A stretch of DNA of 64,000 nucleotides, from assembly GCA_004020315.1 (NCBI GenBank), contig SAQG01000007.1, forward strand, positions 62,001 to 126,000, written 5' to 3'. The position numbers and the translations under genes are program-made. Positions 53,068 to 62,268 of this stretch are shown in pieces (the first letter of the stretch is position 1; the number at the start of each line of letters is the position of its first letter). The notes beneath the pieces are model-generated. The model saw nothing but the letters and a program-made list of their open reading frames with translations. It did no database searches and was not told the DNA's origin. The stretch comes from Mesorhizobium sp. Lineage in GTDB: Bacteria > Pseudomonadota > Alphaproteobacteria > Rhizobiales > Rhizobiaceae.

Positions 53068-53367
53068 ATGGGAAAGCAACTTACATCGGCTGCGGCAGGC
53101 ATCCTTCTGCTCGTTGGTGTCAGCGCCGCCGCCGCTCAGGACGTCATTATTCAACCCGAGCAGGACACCGTGATCCGGGAATATGTGAAAAAGAAACCGG
53201 TGGCATCACTCAGCCTTCCCGGCGTTGAGCTCAACATCGGCACAGCTCTGCCCGAAACAGTCGAGCTTTACGAGGTGCCGGACGTTCAGTACCGCTACGT
53301 CGTCATCGACGGCCGAACCGTCCTGGTCGATCCAGGTACCCGCAAGATTGTGAAGGTCTACGACTGA
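53068..53367 (+). CDS. DUF1236 domain protein, exported
   Basis: A 99-residue protein with a signal peptide (MGKQLTSAAAGILLLVGVSA) and one DUF1236 repeat ending GTALPETVELYEVPDVQYRY and VVIDGRTVLVDPGTRKIVKV. DUF1236 proteins are common rhizobial periplasmic or outer proteins with no known role. The start is MGKQL rather than the MEAIM four residues upstream. The gap 53368-53707 holds no clear gene. Confidence 0.8.
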   Translation: MGKQLTSAAAGILLLVGVSAAAAQDVIIQPEQDTVIREYVKKKPVASLSLPGVELNIGTALPETVELYEVPDVQYRYVVIDGRTVLVDPGTRKIVKVYD

Positions 53368-53707
53368 GTTTACCCCTCACGCTGAAGCCCGTCATCCCGA
53401 AGGGTGCGGCGGGCTGGCGCCTTCTCAGGCTCGGCTGGATTTCTTCTGTGATGACTTCGAAGCGGGTAAGCCGGGAAAGACCGAAGCTCGTTGAAATGGC
53501 GGCGTCATTCGCATCACATCCCGTCGCCGTCGCAGCGTGTCCGCGGCCTGGCAGTTGAAGGTGATGCATTCGTGAAGGCAATCGCAGATCGCCTGGACGC
53601 GCGCCCACCCGGGTGCGGTATTGCCAAAATCGGCATCGACGCTCAAGGCGTTGATTTAAGCAAACTCCGGATTTGCCGCGAACAATTCCGATGCACGTTA
53701 GAGGCTG

Positions 53708-54610
53708 CTAATTTTTATCGATGCTGGCCATTGATGCCTGCTCCTTCACCACCTTGACCTCCACCGTCATGCCGAGAAAGCTCGACCCGCTGCCGCAGTA
53801 GCTTCCAGAAAGAGGGATGGCTTGCCCCGGATGCCTGGCCACAGCCACTCTGATCAGATCCCGGTTGCCGACAATTCCGTTGGTGGGGTCGAACTCGACC
53901 CAACCCGCGCCAGGCAAATAGACCTGGCACCAGGCATGCGTCGACCCGCCGCCGACGACAGAAGCGCTGTCGCGGTTCGGCACATAGACATAACCAGTCA
54001 CAAACCGGGCAGCAAAACCGAGCGAACGAACCGCTTCCATCATGAACAGCGCAAAGTCTCGGCATGTGCCTCGACGCAGGTGCAAGGTCATGAGAGGCGG
54101 TTGCGTCCCTGATTCAGTTCGACGGGAATACACAAAGCTCTCGTGGATGGCGTAGCAAAGTGTCATCAACAATTTGCCCGTCTCGGTGTGCCCTTTGGCA
54201 CTCACGAACTGTCGTGCCCATTTGCCGACCTCGTCGCCATCATCGAGATGATGACGCTCGATGGTTTGGGTGAGGTCGGTTGCCTCGTCGGGATCATAGG
54301 AGAATGGATAGCTGAGTGCCGCGTCATCGATACGGAAATCAGGTGCATGCTGCGGCGTGTGATCGAGCCGAATGTCCGTCACGAAACGCAGTTCGTCGCC
54401 GGAGCCCTTGAAGTCGATTACCGCAACGCAGTTTCCGAAAACGTCATGGATCCAGCGAATCTGTTTCGGCTCGGGGTCGACGAACAGGGCGTGATCCAGA
54501 AGTCGCTGATCGAAACTATCGCGCGGCCTGAACATCAGCCGGTGCTCGCCGAACGTCACCGGTTGCGTGTAGCGATAGACGGTCGTGTGCTTGACTGAAA
54601 AAATCGGCAT
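53708..54610 (-). CDS. Transglutaminase-like cysteine protease
   Basis: A 300-residue protein. The bacterial transglutaminase N-terminal domain (MPIFSVKHTTVYRYTQPVTF) is followed by the catalytic triad Cys183 (RRGTCRDFALFMMEAV), His225 (GGSTHAWCQVYLPGAGW) and Asp241 (VEFDPTNG). The family is usually annotated as transglutaminase-like and probably hydrolyses peptides. I start it at MPIFSV, because the upstream 43 residues of the longer frame are not family sequence. Confidence 0.9.
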   Translation of the reverse strand: MPIFSVKHTTVYRYTQPVTFGEHRLMFRPRDSFDQRLLDHALFVDPEPKQIRWIHDVFGNCVAVIDFKGSGDELRFVTDIRLDHTPQHAPDFRIDDAALSYPFSYDPDEATDLTQTIERHHLDDGDEVGKWARQFVSAKGHTETGKLLMTLCYAIHESFVYSRRTESGTQPPLMTLHLRRGTCRDFALFMMEAVRSLGFAARFVTGYVYVPNRDSASVVGGGSTHAWCQVYLPGAGWVEFDPTNGIVGNRDLIRVAVARHPGQAIPLSGSYCGSGSSFLGMTVEVKVVKEQASMASIDKN

Positions 54611-54832
54611 TTGCTTGCCTCGACCACCTGCGAGATCAGCGCAATCATATAATCTTTTTCGATGTGCAGCGGACAAAATGGGAGCCTCCGCCTCGACACT
54701 GGCCGTGTCGGGCGCTCGTGCACCGTAGGCCTTTTGCAATCTCTAATTGGTGGACTCTCTCAGTGCCGCGGAAGTTAATCTTTGCGCCAAGGAGGGGCCA
54801 AGGCGAGGAACGTCGCAACGGGAGGAAGCAAG

Positions 54833-55033
54833 ATGAACAAAGACTACGATCTGGCCATAAACCACGACAAGCCTTACGAAATAGCTGCTTTCGCTGAAAA
54901 GCATGGCCTTACGAGAAGGGCTGCCGAGCTGATCCTTTTCGCCTATAGCCCGTCCCGAGCGGCGTGCGACACTGCCGCAACGGCTTTCCTCACGGCCGTC
55001 GCCGCACAAGCCAAGAGACAATCGGCGCGCTAG
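54833..55033 (+). CDS. DUF3606 domain protein
   Basis: A 66-residue protein: MNKDYDLAINHDKPYEIAAF, AEKHGLTRRAAELILFAYSP. The tandem-helix pattern matches DUF3606, a short rhizobial family sometimes linked to stress regions. GGGAGG precedes ATG 54833. It is followed by a hairpin (55141) shared with the convergent CsbD gene. Confidence 0.75.
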   Translation: MNKDYDLAINHDKPYEIAAFAEKHGLTRRAAELILFAYSPSRAACDTAATAFLTAVAAQAKRQSAR

Positions 55034-55140
55034 CTCTCGTTCCGAAAATCCTCAAGCGATGGGTGGCGTAGATCATCTCGTCACCGTCGCATACACGTCG
55101 CCCGCCACACATTTCGAAGCGGCAGGCTTTGGACGGTTTC

Positions 55141-55169
55141 AAGGCTGCGCCGATAACCGGCGCAGCCTT
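55141..55169. terminator. Terminator between convergent genes
   Basis: A perfect 12-bp stem AAGGCTGCGCCG / CGGCGCAGCCTT with loop ATAAC, followed by TTGTTTC on the plus strand. It lies between the DUF3606 gene (+) and the CsbD gene (-) and can serve either. Confidence 0.7.
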
Positions 55170-55181
55170 TGTTTCGAACGC

Positions 55182-55382
55182 TCAGGTGAGGCTTCTGGAC
55201 CAGTCATCTATCTGGCGCTCTGCCTCTTCCTTGGCGATTCCATATCGCTCCTGAATGCGGCCTGCCAGTTGGTCACGATTGCCCTCGATGCGATCAAGGT
55301 CATCGTCGGTGAGGTCACCCCATTGCTCCTTGGCCTGGCCTTTGAACTGCATCCATTTTCCCTTGATTTGATCCCAGTTCAT
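55182..55382 (-). CDS. CsbD family stress protein
   Basis: A 66-residue protein: MNWDQIKGKWMQFKGQAKEQ, WGDLTDDDLDRIEGNRDQLA, then GRIQERYGIAKEEAERQID. This is the CsbD/YjbJ family, small soluble proteins induced by general stress, osmolarity or stationary phase; no enzymatic role is known. It lies among DUF3606 genes, consistent with a stress locus. Confidence 0.92.
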   Translation of the reverse strand: MNWDQIKGKWMQFKGQAKEQWGDLTDDDLDRIEGNRDQLAGRIQERYGIAKEEAERQIDDWSRSLT

Positions 55383-55578
55383 GGATTCCTCCTTTGCTGT
55401 TCAAAGGGAAATGCAAATGGACACCACACGTTCCCGAACGGCGGACCGCCGATGACGATTATTATTGGCGACGCAGCGAAAAGCCGCCGGGCGGAGCCGG
55501 CGGGGCCAGTTGGAGCGGGGGATCGAAGGGAACGATCCGCGTCTTGAAATCACTCGACAAAAAGGTTCGTCAGCAGGA

Positions 55579-55842
55579 TCAGCTGGCGCGCGCCAAGGCG
55601 ATCGATATGACGTTGTCCGCATCCGCCTCCGGTAGGTCGAACAGCATCGGGAGTTGGCGCGTCATGGCCATTTCAACGATCAACTCTTCAATGGAAGCTG
55701 TCGGCAGTTCGGTCTTGACGCTATTCGAGATCATCGAGGCAAGCTTGTGGACTGGCACTGGTGCCGACTTCGCACGGTCGTCGAGCAACCTGCTGATTTC
55801 GATTACAACGTCTGCGTCAATGCTCTTTGGCAATTCGCGCAT
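55579..55842 (-). CDS. Small helical protein of unknown function
   Basis: An 87-residue protein (MRELPKSIDADVVIEISRLL; later KTELPTASIEELIVEMAMTR). It is highly helical with no Cys or His motif and no signal. It resembles short acid- or stress-locus proteins in rhizobia but is not a named family to me. Confidence 0.55.
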   Translation of the reverse strand: MRELPKSIDADVVIEISRLLDDRAKSAPVPVHKLASMISNSVKTELPTASIEELIVEMAMTRQLPMLFDLPEADADNVISIALARAS

Positions 55843-56059
55843 GGCTTTTCCTCCCTGGCCATATCATGCGCGTGCCAGAGGGCTGAGTCTCGAAAAATCG
55901 ACGTATGAATTTAACCGAAGCCGTGCGTCGGCCCGATTGCTTTGGCCGTGCGTTCGAGCCTGCGGAAAAAGCGGTTTGGTATCACATGTGGCAACGAAAT
56001 TGCCCGTTTTGCGTTGGCCAATCATACATCGTGAGCAAACGCGACAAAGGAGAGTAAGC

Positions 56060-56344
56060 ATGACAGCCGACGCGGCGAAGCTCTATCCACGCCACCGGGA
56101 CCGGATCTCCGGCAGCGAGGCATATGTGGTAAGGCATTTTGCCCGACAGAACGGCATCACCCCAGCGCAAGTCCATCAGTTGATCAAGAGATATGGAAGC
56201 AACCGCGCCAAGCTGGTGGCTGCGGCGAAGGAACTTCGCGCGTCGCTTCGACCGGATGTCCCCAAGGCCATGCTCGCCTCAGGGCGCCGCGCCGGGCGTC
56301 TCAGCGCCAGTGTTGATGCCGGAAGTGGCTTGGGGACGCAGTGA
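56060..56344 (+). CDS. DUF3606-like protein
   Basis: A 94-residue protein. HRDRISGSEAYVVRHFARQN and GITPAQVHQLIKRYGSNRAK match the DUF3606 helix-turn-helix-like core, longer at the C-terminus with an Arg-rich tail (SGRRAGRLSASVDAGSG). AAGGAGAG precedes ATG 56060. It may bind nucleic acid, given its charge, but that is inference. Confidence 0.7.
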   Translation: MTADAAKLYPRHRDRISGSEAYVVRHFARQNGITPAQVHQLIKRYGSNRAKLVAAAKELRASLRPDVPKAMLASGRRAGRLSASVDAGSGLGTQ

Positions 56345-56382
56345 GCGACCTGCGGAAAACAATCCAGCCGACGACTTCGTTT

Positions 56383-57303
56383 TCAGTCTTTTCGATCCTG
56401 GCCGCCGTCGCCGGCTCCTGTTTGCGATTTACTTGCTTCAATGGTCGCCTCTAGGTCGGACCGGCTGCCATATCGGACCGAGTAGGCTCGTGTAAATTCG
56501 GCGCCCAACAGAAAGATCTCCGACGAATAAAAGACCCACAGCAGCACGACGAGCAGTGCACCGGCTGCCCCGTATGACGACGCGATGGCGCTGGTCCCGA
56601 TATACCAGCCGATCAGCGACTTGCCGATCGTGAAGAGAAACGCCGTCGCTACGGCGCCGACGCCAACGTCGCGCCATTGCAGCGCGCGGTCGGGCAGGAC
56701 CTTGTAGATTGCCGCAAACAACAGAGCGATCAGGGCAAACGACACGATCCCGTTGATTGCGCTCAGGATGAGGGTGCCAAAGGGAAGATATGCGTTGATG
56801 ATATCGCCAAGCGCCGTAATTGCAGCGCTCACGACCAGGGACACCAGCAGCAGAAAGCCAAGCGCCGCGACGAGACCCAGGCTGGCAGCGCGCGCCCGGA
56901 CGAGCCGTGAAATCGATGTGCCAACCGGTTTGACTTTCCAGATCTCGTTCAGGGCAACCTGCATTTCGCCGAAGACGCCGGATGCCGCAACAAGCAGCGT
57001 GACGAGCCCCAAAATGCTGGCAAGAGTTCCCGCCTCTTTTTGTGACGCGTTCTCGATTGTCGCTTGCAAAAGCTCGGCGCTCTGCGGACCCATCAGGCCC
57101 GCCAGCTGGGCCGAAAGCGCCAGTTGTGCCGCATCGTTTCCGAAGGCCATACCTGCGATGGCGACAACGATGAGCAGGATCGGTGCAAGCGAGGTCGTGG
57201 CATAAAACGCCATCGCTGCGCCGTGGCTCAAGGCATTGTCATTGATGAAGCCGAGAATGCTCTCCTTAAGGAGGATCCAGCCCTCTTTTGCCACATTCCA
57301 CAT
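56383..57303 (-). CDS. YihY/BrkB family inner membrane protein
   Basis: A 306-residue protein with about six membrane helices: HGAAMAFYATTSLAPILLIV, AIAGMAFGNDAAQLALSAQL, VTLLVAASGVFGEMQVALNE, LGLVAALGFLLLVSLVVSAA, SAINGIVSFALIALLFAAIY and GAAGALLVVLLWVFYSSEIF. This is the YihY/BrkB (UPF0761) pattern; the molecular function is not settled. AGGTGAGG precedes the chosen start (MWNVAKEGW). Confidence 0.88.
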   Translation of the reverse strand: MWNVAKEGWILLKESILGFINDNALSHGAAMAFYATTSLAPILLIVVAIAGMAFGNDAAQLALSAQLAGLMGPQSAELLQATIENASQKEAGTLASILGLVTLLVAASGVFGEMQVALNEIWKVKPVGTSISRLVRARAASLGLVAALGFLLLVSLVVSAAITALGDIINAYLPFGTLILSAINGIVSFALIALLFAAIYKVLPDRALQWRDVGVGAVATAFLFTIGKSLIGWYIGTSAIASSYGAAGALLVVLLWVFYSSEIFLLGAEFTRAYSVRYGSRSDLEATIEASKSQTGAGDGGQDRKD

Positions 57304-57398
57304 GTTTTGCCTCACCTGCTTCCTTAGCAAGTAGAGGCAACACCGCGGCGGACCAGAGCATCAAGTTCGAGAACTCCTGGTCCGTTTGGATCCGGCGT

Positions 57399-58133
57399 TC
57401 AGTTGACGGATCTTGGGTTGTCTGGCTTGAGCTGTCCCGACCCCCTTTTTGCGAGACCTTCCTGCGTCGGGAAGGCCGAGAACGCCGCGATGGCCAGGAA
57501 GATGGGAATCCCCAATTCGAGAATTTCCTCGAACACTGTGGAGGTATGGATCCGGGTGAGGTGGATGTCGAGAAATGTGAGATTTGATGGCGCCCCGTCG
57601 ATGACCTTGGAAAGGACGGCGCAACCGATAGCCGCGGCAATGGCAACGGCAGTCGCTTCGCCGTGGCGAAGCCCGTGCACAAAGCTACGGAGGCCGTTTT
57701 TCAGGAGCAAATAGAACGCAACGGCGAGGGCGATAACGACCGTCGCGCCGATTAGCTTTTCCAACAGCGGAACGTCAGGCGAGATATAAAGGGTGGTCTT
57801 GGTGATGTTGTGGGTCGTGAAATGTGCATGAAAGTCCAGCTCGCGCAGGCACATCGCGATCGGGATGGCGACTAGGTACCACCGCTTGAGCAGGTCCCGA
57901 TAGGACATTTCCCGGACAAGCGTTGCCACAACGATCAGATAGCCAGCGGCCGAGAAAACTTCAATTGGACCGCCCTCGCTGAGGTAAAACTTCCGTATGT
58001 CTTCGGGAAAGAAAGCGAGCGGAAGGGCGATGAGAAAGACGAGTACCAGCAGGGCAAGGCCCATTTGATTGAAATAGTGGCCTTTGCCGTAACCGATCTT
58101 TCTTTCGCTCCACGCCATATCTGTCTCGCCCAT
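57399..58133 (-). CDS. Multi-pass membrane protein of unknown family
   Basis: About 244 residues, with membrane segments including QMGLALLVLVFLIALPLAFF, VFSAAGYLIVVATLVREMSY, LIGATVVIALAVAFYLLL, ATAVAIAAAIGCAVLSKVID and ILELGIPIFLAIAAFSAFPT. A polar RELDFHAHFTTHNITKTTLY segment between helices has two His. I do not recognise the family. ATG 58133 is preferred; 58118 is possible. Confidence 0.7.
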   Translation of the reverse strand: MGETDMAWSERKIGYGKGHYFNQMGLALLVLVFLIALPLAFFPEDIRKFYLSEGGPIEVFSAAGYLIVVATLVREMSYRDLLKRWYLVAIPIAMCLRELDFHAHFTTHNITKTTLYISPDVPLLEKLIGATVVIALAVAFYLLLKNGLRSFVHGLRHGEATAVAIAAAIGCAVLSKVIDGAPSNLTFLDIHLTRIHTSTVFEEILELGIPIFLAIAAFSAFPTQEGLAKRGSGQLKPDNPRSVN

Positions 58134-58277
58134 CTCTCTTTGCCGACTGTCTATTGATCGTGATTTCACTCAATTTGAAAGACTGCGGCTTTGTCAAGTT
58201 ACCGCTCCGTAATGCCCGGCCGCTTGCCGGCGCTCTGACCGCGTGTCTTTGTAGCCGTTAGGCGACGACCCGTTCGC

Positions 58278-58385
58278 TCACGCCACCGACCAGCCGCCAT
58301 CGACCAGTTGGCGTCGGTGATCAGCGACGCTGCCGGCGAGGTGCCCGCGACGTCGATCGGGTCGCCGATGCGGCCGAGCGGGATG
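58278..58385 (-). pseudogene. Short remnant of an SDR oxidoreductase C-terminus
   Basis: On the minus strand IPLGRIGDPIDVAG, then SPAASLITDAN and, after a frameshift, VDGGWSVA and a stop match the final 45 residues of typical SDR enzymes (FLASDAASFITG...VDGGW). The middle is shortened by about a dozen residues. Nothing upstream continues the gene, so it is a deletion scar. Confidence 0.55.
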
Positions 58386-58545
58386 TGCCCACATGCTTCA
58401 TCCCTGGACGCTATCTGGGCGGAAGACTATCCGCTCGCGGTGCGAAAGCCAGCCACAAGAAATTGCCGACGACGGCCGGTTTCGTTGGCAAAAGGTTACC
58501 GTTCCCTGCTATTCCCCTTTCAAATCAAAAGCAGTGGACTTGCGC

Positions 58546-59862
58546 ATGACCAATGTCGCCCTGACCGGGCTTGCCCGCGATCTCGCCAAGCGCGCCGCGG
58601 AAGGCCGTCCGGTGCGCATCGGCGTCATCGGCTCCGGCGAGATGGGCACCGACCTGGTGACGCAAGGCATGCTGATGCCGGGTATTTCGGTGTGCGCGGT
58701 CTCGACCCGCCGCCCACACACCGCGCGTGATGCTGTCCGCATCGCTTATGGCGACGAGGCAATGGCACGGGAGGCCGATACGCCGTCGAAGGTCAGCGAG
58801 GCGATCGAGAGCGGAAAAATCGCCATCACCTCAAACGAGATGCTGGTGACCAATCCGCTGATCGACGTCGTCATTGACGCCACCGGCAAGCCGGGCGTCG
58901 CCGCCGATTTCGACTTGATGGCGATGGAGCACGGCAAGCATCTGGTGATGATGAATGTCGAGGCCGACGTCACCATCGGCTGCTATCTGAAGCAGCAGGC
59001 CGACCGGCTCGGGGTCGTCTATTCGGTCGGCGCCGGCGACGAGCCGTCGAGCTGCATGGAGCTGATCGAGTTCGCCTCCGCGCTCGGCTACACCATCGTC
59101 TCGGCCGGCAAGGGCAAAAACAACCCGCTCAACTATGACGCCGTCCCCGACGACTATCGCGCGGAAGCGCTGCGCCGCAACATGAACCCGCGCATGCTGG
59201 TCGAGTTCGTCGACGGCTCGAAGACCATGGTCGAGATGTGCGCCATCGCCAACGCCACCGGGCTGGTGCCCGACATTGCCGGCATGCACGGCCCCAAGGC
59301 CAACCGCGATGAATTGGCCAAAGTGCTCATCCCGCGCGCCGATGGCGGCATCCTGTCGAGGAAGGGCGTCGTTGACTACACTATCGGCAAGGGCGTGGCG
59401 CCCGGCGTCTTCGTCATCGTCGAGGCGACGCATCCGCGCATCGTCGAGCGCATGGATGACCTGCATATCGGCCACGGGCCCTATTACAGCTTGTTCCGGC
59501 CATATCACCTGACCTCGCTGGAAGTGCCGCTCACCGCCGCGCGCATCGCGCTCTATGGCAAGCCGGACATGGTGCCGCTGCCGAAGCCGGTTGCCGAGGT
59601 CTGCGCCGTGGCCAAGCGCGATCTCGTCGCCGGGGAGATTTTCGATGCCATCGGTGAGACCTGCTACCGTTCCTGGACCATGACTGTCGAAGAGGCCCGC
59701 GCCAACCGCGCCGTGCCGGTCGGCCTGCTCGAAGGCGGCAAAGTGCTGAGACCGGTCAGGAAGGGCGAGCTGCTGACGTCAGGCAATGCCGCGCCAGACC
59801 CGACGACCAGGCTCTTCGCCTTGCGCCGGCTGCAGGACGAGATGCTGTACGGAGCGGGGTAG
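58546..59862 (+). CDS. Homoserine-dehydrogenase-like oxidoreductase with SAF domain
   Basis: A 438-residue NAD(P)-dependent enzyme. Rossmann fold IGVIGSGEMGTDLVTQGML (residues 23-41), VIDATGKPGVAADFDLMAME and the GDEPSSCMELIEFASALGY region resemble the homoserine-dehydrogenase-like group. The C-terminal SAF domain (PKPVAEVCAVAKRDLVAGEI, YRSWTMTVEEARANRAVPVG) is the hallmark of the rhizobial family, which has been linked to carbohydrate or branched-chain intermediates. The substrate is not fixed by sequence. ATG 58546 is selected because the fold starts at once; the frame extends upstream without family content. Confidence 0.85.
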   Translation: MTNVALTGLARDLAKRAAEGRPVRIGVIGSGEMGTDLVTQGMLMPGISVCAVSTRRPHTARDAVRIAYGDEAMAREADTPSKVSEAIESGKIAITSNEMLVTNPLIDVVIDATGKPGVAADFDLMAMEHGKHLVMMNVEADVTIGCYLKQQADRLGVVYSVGAGDEPSSCMELIEFASALGYTIVSAGKGKNNPLNYDAVPDDYRAEALRRNMNPRMLVEFVDGSKTMVEMCAIANATGLVPDIAGMHGPKANRDELAKVLIPRADGGILSRKGVVDYTIGKGVAPGVFVIVEATHPRIVERMDDLHIGHGPYYSLFRPYHLTSLEVPLTAARIALYGKPDMVPLPKPVAEVCAVAKRDLVAGEIFDAIGETCYRSWTMTVEEARANRAVPVGLLEGGKVLRPVRKGELLTSGNAAPDPTTRLFALRRLQDEMLYGAG

Positions 59863-59982
59863 TGCGGTACAGAAATTTGATGCGGGCAGGACAGAGGGGG
59901 CGCGAAGGATCGCTACCGAACGTTTGCTATTGCAACTGATCATCGACCTTCGCCGCCGACCGGCTTGCAACGCCTCAAGCAG

Positions 59983-60798
59983 CTACTTCCCCAATTCGAT
60001 CGACCTTAGCCGTGCTGCTTCCACCGCTTCGGTAAGCAGATGGGTCAGCCGGTCCTCGCCCATCAGCACGGCAAGAGCGGCGGCCGTGGTGCCGTTGGGA
60101 CTGGTCACCTGCTGACGCAGCACGCCCGGCTCCTCGCCGGTTTCGGCGGCGAGCGAGGCGGCGCCATAGACCGTCTGCATGGCCAGCAGCCTCGCGGTTT
60201 TGGCTGGCAATCCGGCCTTCTCGGCAGCCGCGGTCAGCGCTTCGATGAAATGGAAGACATAGGCGGGGCCTGACCCCGACACCGCCGTCACCGCGTCCAT
60301 CAGGCCCTCGTCGTCGATATCAGTCACTTCTCCGCTCGCCGAAAGCAGATCGGCAACGAAACGCTTCGTGTCGTTGGAAACCAGCCGGTTGGAAAACACC
60401 ACCATCATGCCCTTGCCAATGGCCGCCGGTGTGTTGGGCATGCAGCGCACGATCGGCGCGCGATCACCCAGAATGGTTTCGAAAATGGCGACCGGCGTTC
60501 CGGCGGCGATGCTGACGAAGGTGGTTCGGCCATCATTGAAGCGCTTGTACGCGGCAGTCACGTCGCGGATCACTTGCGGCTTCACCGCAATGACGACGAT
60601 GGCCGGCACGGCATCTGCCGGAATGCCGCGGGCGTCGGCCGCAGCACTGCAGCCCAGCGCTTCGGCGCGCTTGCGCAAATCGGGATTGGGCTCGACCACG
60701 AAAACCGCCGCCGGGGGGAGCTTGCCCGATTTCACCCACCCCGAGAGCATGGCGTAGCCCATATTGCCGCAACCGGCGAGAACAAGCTTGATCGTCAT
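59983..60798 (-). CDS. proC: Pyrroline-5-carboxylate reductase
   Basis: A 271-residue enzyme of the last step of proline synthesis, reducing P5C with NAD(P)H. Visible are the N-terminal LVLAGCGNMGYAMLSGWVKS (dinucleotide site), CMPNTPAAIGKGMMVVFSN, DAVTAVSGSGPAYVFHFIEA and the C-terminal signature LRQQVTSPNGTTAAALAVL. The decamer-type C-terminal domain is complete. It is transcribed leftward from an intergenic palindrome (60812). Confidence 0.95.
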   Translation of the reverse strand: MTIKLVLAGCGNMGYAMLSGWVKSGKLPPAAVFVVEPNPDLRKRAEALGCSAAADARGIPADAVPAIVVIAVKPQVIRDVTAAYKRFNDGRTTFVSIAAGTPVAIFETILGDRAPIVRCMPNTPAAIGKGMMVVFSNRLVSNDTKRFVADLLSASGEVTDIDDEGLMDAVTAVSGSGPAYVFHFIEALTAAAEKAGLPAKTARLLAMQTVYGAASLAAETGEEPGVLRQQVTSPNGTTAAALAVLMGEDRLTHLLTEAVEAARLRSIELGK

Positions 60799-60811
60799 TG
60801 GAGCCTCCGCA

Positions 60812-60860
60812 GAGCATCGGCCCCAAAAGTGGGTACCGGTTTTGGGAAAATCCGATGCTC
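60812..60860. repeat. Rhizobial intergenic palindrome
   Basis: GAGCATCGG (60812-60820) and CCGATGCTC (60852-60860) frame an imperfect inner repeat (CCCCAAAAGTGGGTACCGGT / TTTTGGGAAAA). It resembles the element at about 5569-5612 (GCATCGGCCCAAAAATCGG...) near the tRNA-Ile2. It lies between proC and the polymerase-like gene, touching its stop. Confidence 0.6.
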
Positions 60861-62268
60861 AAACAAAAAGATGGCTTCCCATAGACGTTCGTGGCGGGGC
60901 GGGGAAGCCCTGTTGGGACGGAGGATCAGGACGGACCACGGACCGCGCGATCGGTCGCAGCGACACTTGCCTGAGGCCGAGCACGCCGAACACGAAGAAC
61001 AGCCAGACCGGATCGGCGCGATGGAAAAAGAAGCTTTCGAGGAAGGCGTTCAGCGCTGCGAACAGCACCACCATCATGAAGAAGTCGCCGAGATAGATGT
61101 TTTCCTTGCGCAAGGGAATGCGCATGTAATCGCGCAGCGGCGCGATCAGGAATGTATGGATCGCCACGCAGAGCGCCGGGATGCCCATCAGCACGGCGAT
61201 GTCGAGATAGCCGTTATGGCCGTGCACGATGGTTCGGATATCCCAGGCCCGGTCGAAGGGCTGGTCCTGGTTCAACAGCAGCGGCGTGCCCCAGAAGCTC
61301 TCGAAGCCGTAGCCGGTCCACGGCCGCTTCGCCAGCATCTCGCCGGCGAACTCCCACAGCGTCGTGCGCCCGGTGTAGGTCAGGTCGGGGACATAGAGTG
61401 CAGCCAGATGCTTCGCCGGCGGCAGGAAGACGATGCCCAGCGTGCCGATCGCCGCGGCGATGATGGCCAGCGCGAACAGGATCGGCGTGCCGAGCCGCAC
61501 GCCGATCAGGCTCGGCAGCACGACGATCAGGATCGAAAACGGCACCAGTCCGGCCGTCGTCTTGGAACCGGTGTGCAGCATGAAGATCATGGCAGCGCAA
61601 AAGATTGATGCGCCCCAGCGCCGTTGTCCACGCCGGTAGAGGTACAGGCCGGCGAAGCTGAAGCAGGCCATGACAGGACCGGCGATGTTCTTGTGGGTGA
61701 ACACGCCGCGCCACAGGCCGGCATGTTCCGGCTCCAGAGAATCGGTAGTGTGCAGCGCCTCGTTTGGAAAGACGATGAGCCCGATATAGGACAGGCCCAT
61801 GACGACGACGATGGTGAAGATGATGACTTTCGAGAAAGCCTCGGCGTCGCGCGGAAGCGCCAGGATCGTCGCCATCGTCAAAATGCCGATCAGCGTGAAG
61901 AAAGCGGCGCGCATTGCCGACGGCGGATCGGTTCCCATCACCACCGACAGCATGAGGAAAACCAGCATCAGCAGCCAGGACGGGCTGAGCAGCGAGCGCA
62001 CCACGCGCGGGTCGGCGAAAGCCAGCAGCGAGAAGACCGAGATCGCGCCGAGCGAGCCGAAGCCGAGCTGGTTGACGATGTCGCCGCCGTCGCCGGTCAT
62101 TTCGGCGCCGGCCGGCTGGAAGGGACGGAACGATACCAGGATGACGGTGAACAGCAGCGCCGCGATCGCGGTCGCGACGCCGTCGCGTGTGAAGGCCGCG
62201 CTGAGCGGCGCGCGTTCAGTTCTTCTCAGGCTGTCGGTATTGCTCATTGGCATATCCGAATTCGGCAA
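60859..62268 (-). CDS. O-antigen ligase/polymerase-like membrane protein (ExoQ type)
   Basis: A 469-residue protein with about 10-12 membrane helices. The periplasmic loop GRTTLWEFAGEMLAKRPWTG then TIVHGHNGYLDIAVLMGIPA is the Wzy_C/O-antigen ligase signature, with FTHKNIAGPVMACFSFAGLY in an earlier loop. In rhizobia ExoQ polymerises succinoglycan-type units. The gene overlaps the GT2 gene by 53 bp, so both belong to one surface-polysaccharide operon. Confidence 0.85.
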   Translation of the reverse strand: MPNSDMPMSNTDSLRRTERAPLSAAFTRDGVATAIAALLFTVILVSFRPFQPAGAEMTGDGGDIVNQLGFGSLGAISVFSLLAFADPRVVRSLLSPSWLLMLVFLMLSVVMGTDPPSAMRAAFFTLIGILTMATILALPRDAEAFSKVIIFTIVVVMGLSYIGLIVFPNEALHTTDSLEPEHAGLWRGVFTHKNIAGPVMACFSFAGLYLYRRGQRRWGASIFCAAMIFMLHTGSKTTAGLVPFSILIVVLPSLIGVRLGTPILFALAIIAAAIGTLGIVFLPPAKHLAALYVPDLTYTGRTTLWEFAGEMLAKRPWTGYGFESFWGTPLLLNQDQPFDRAWDIRTIVHGHNGYLDIAVLMGIPALCVAIHTFLIAPLRDYMRIPLRKENIYLGDFFMMVVLFAALNAFLESFFFHRADPVWLFFVFGVLGLRQVSLRPIARSVVRPDPPSQQGFPAPPRTSMGSHLFV

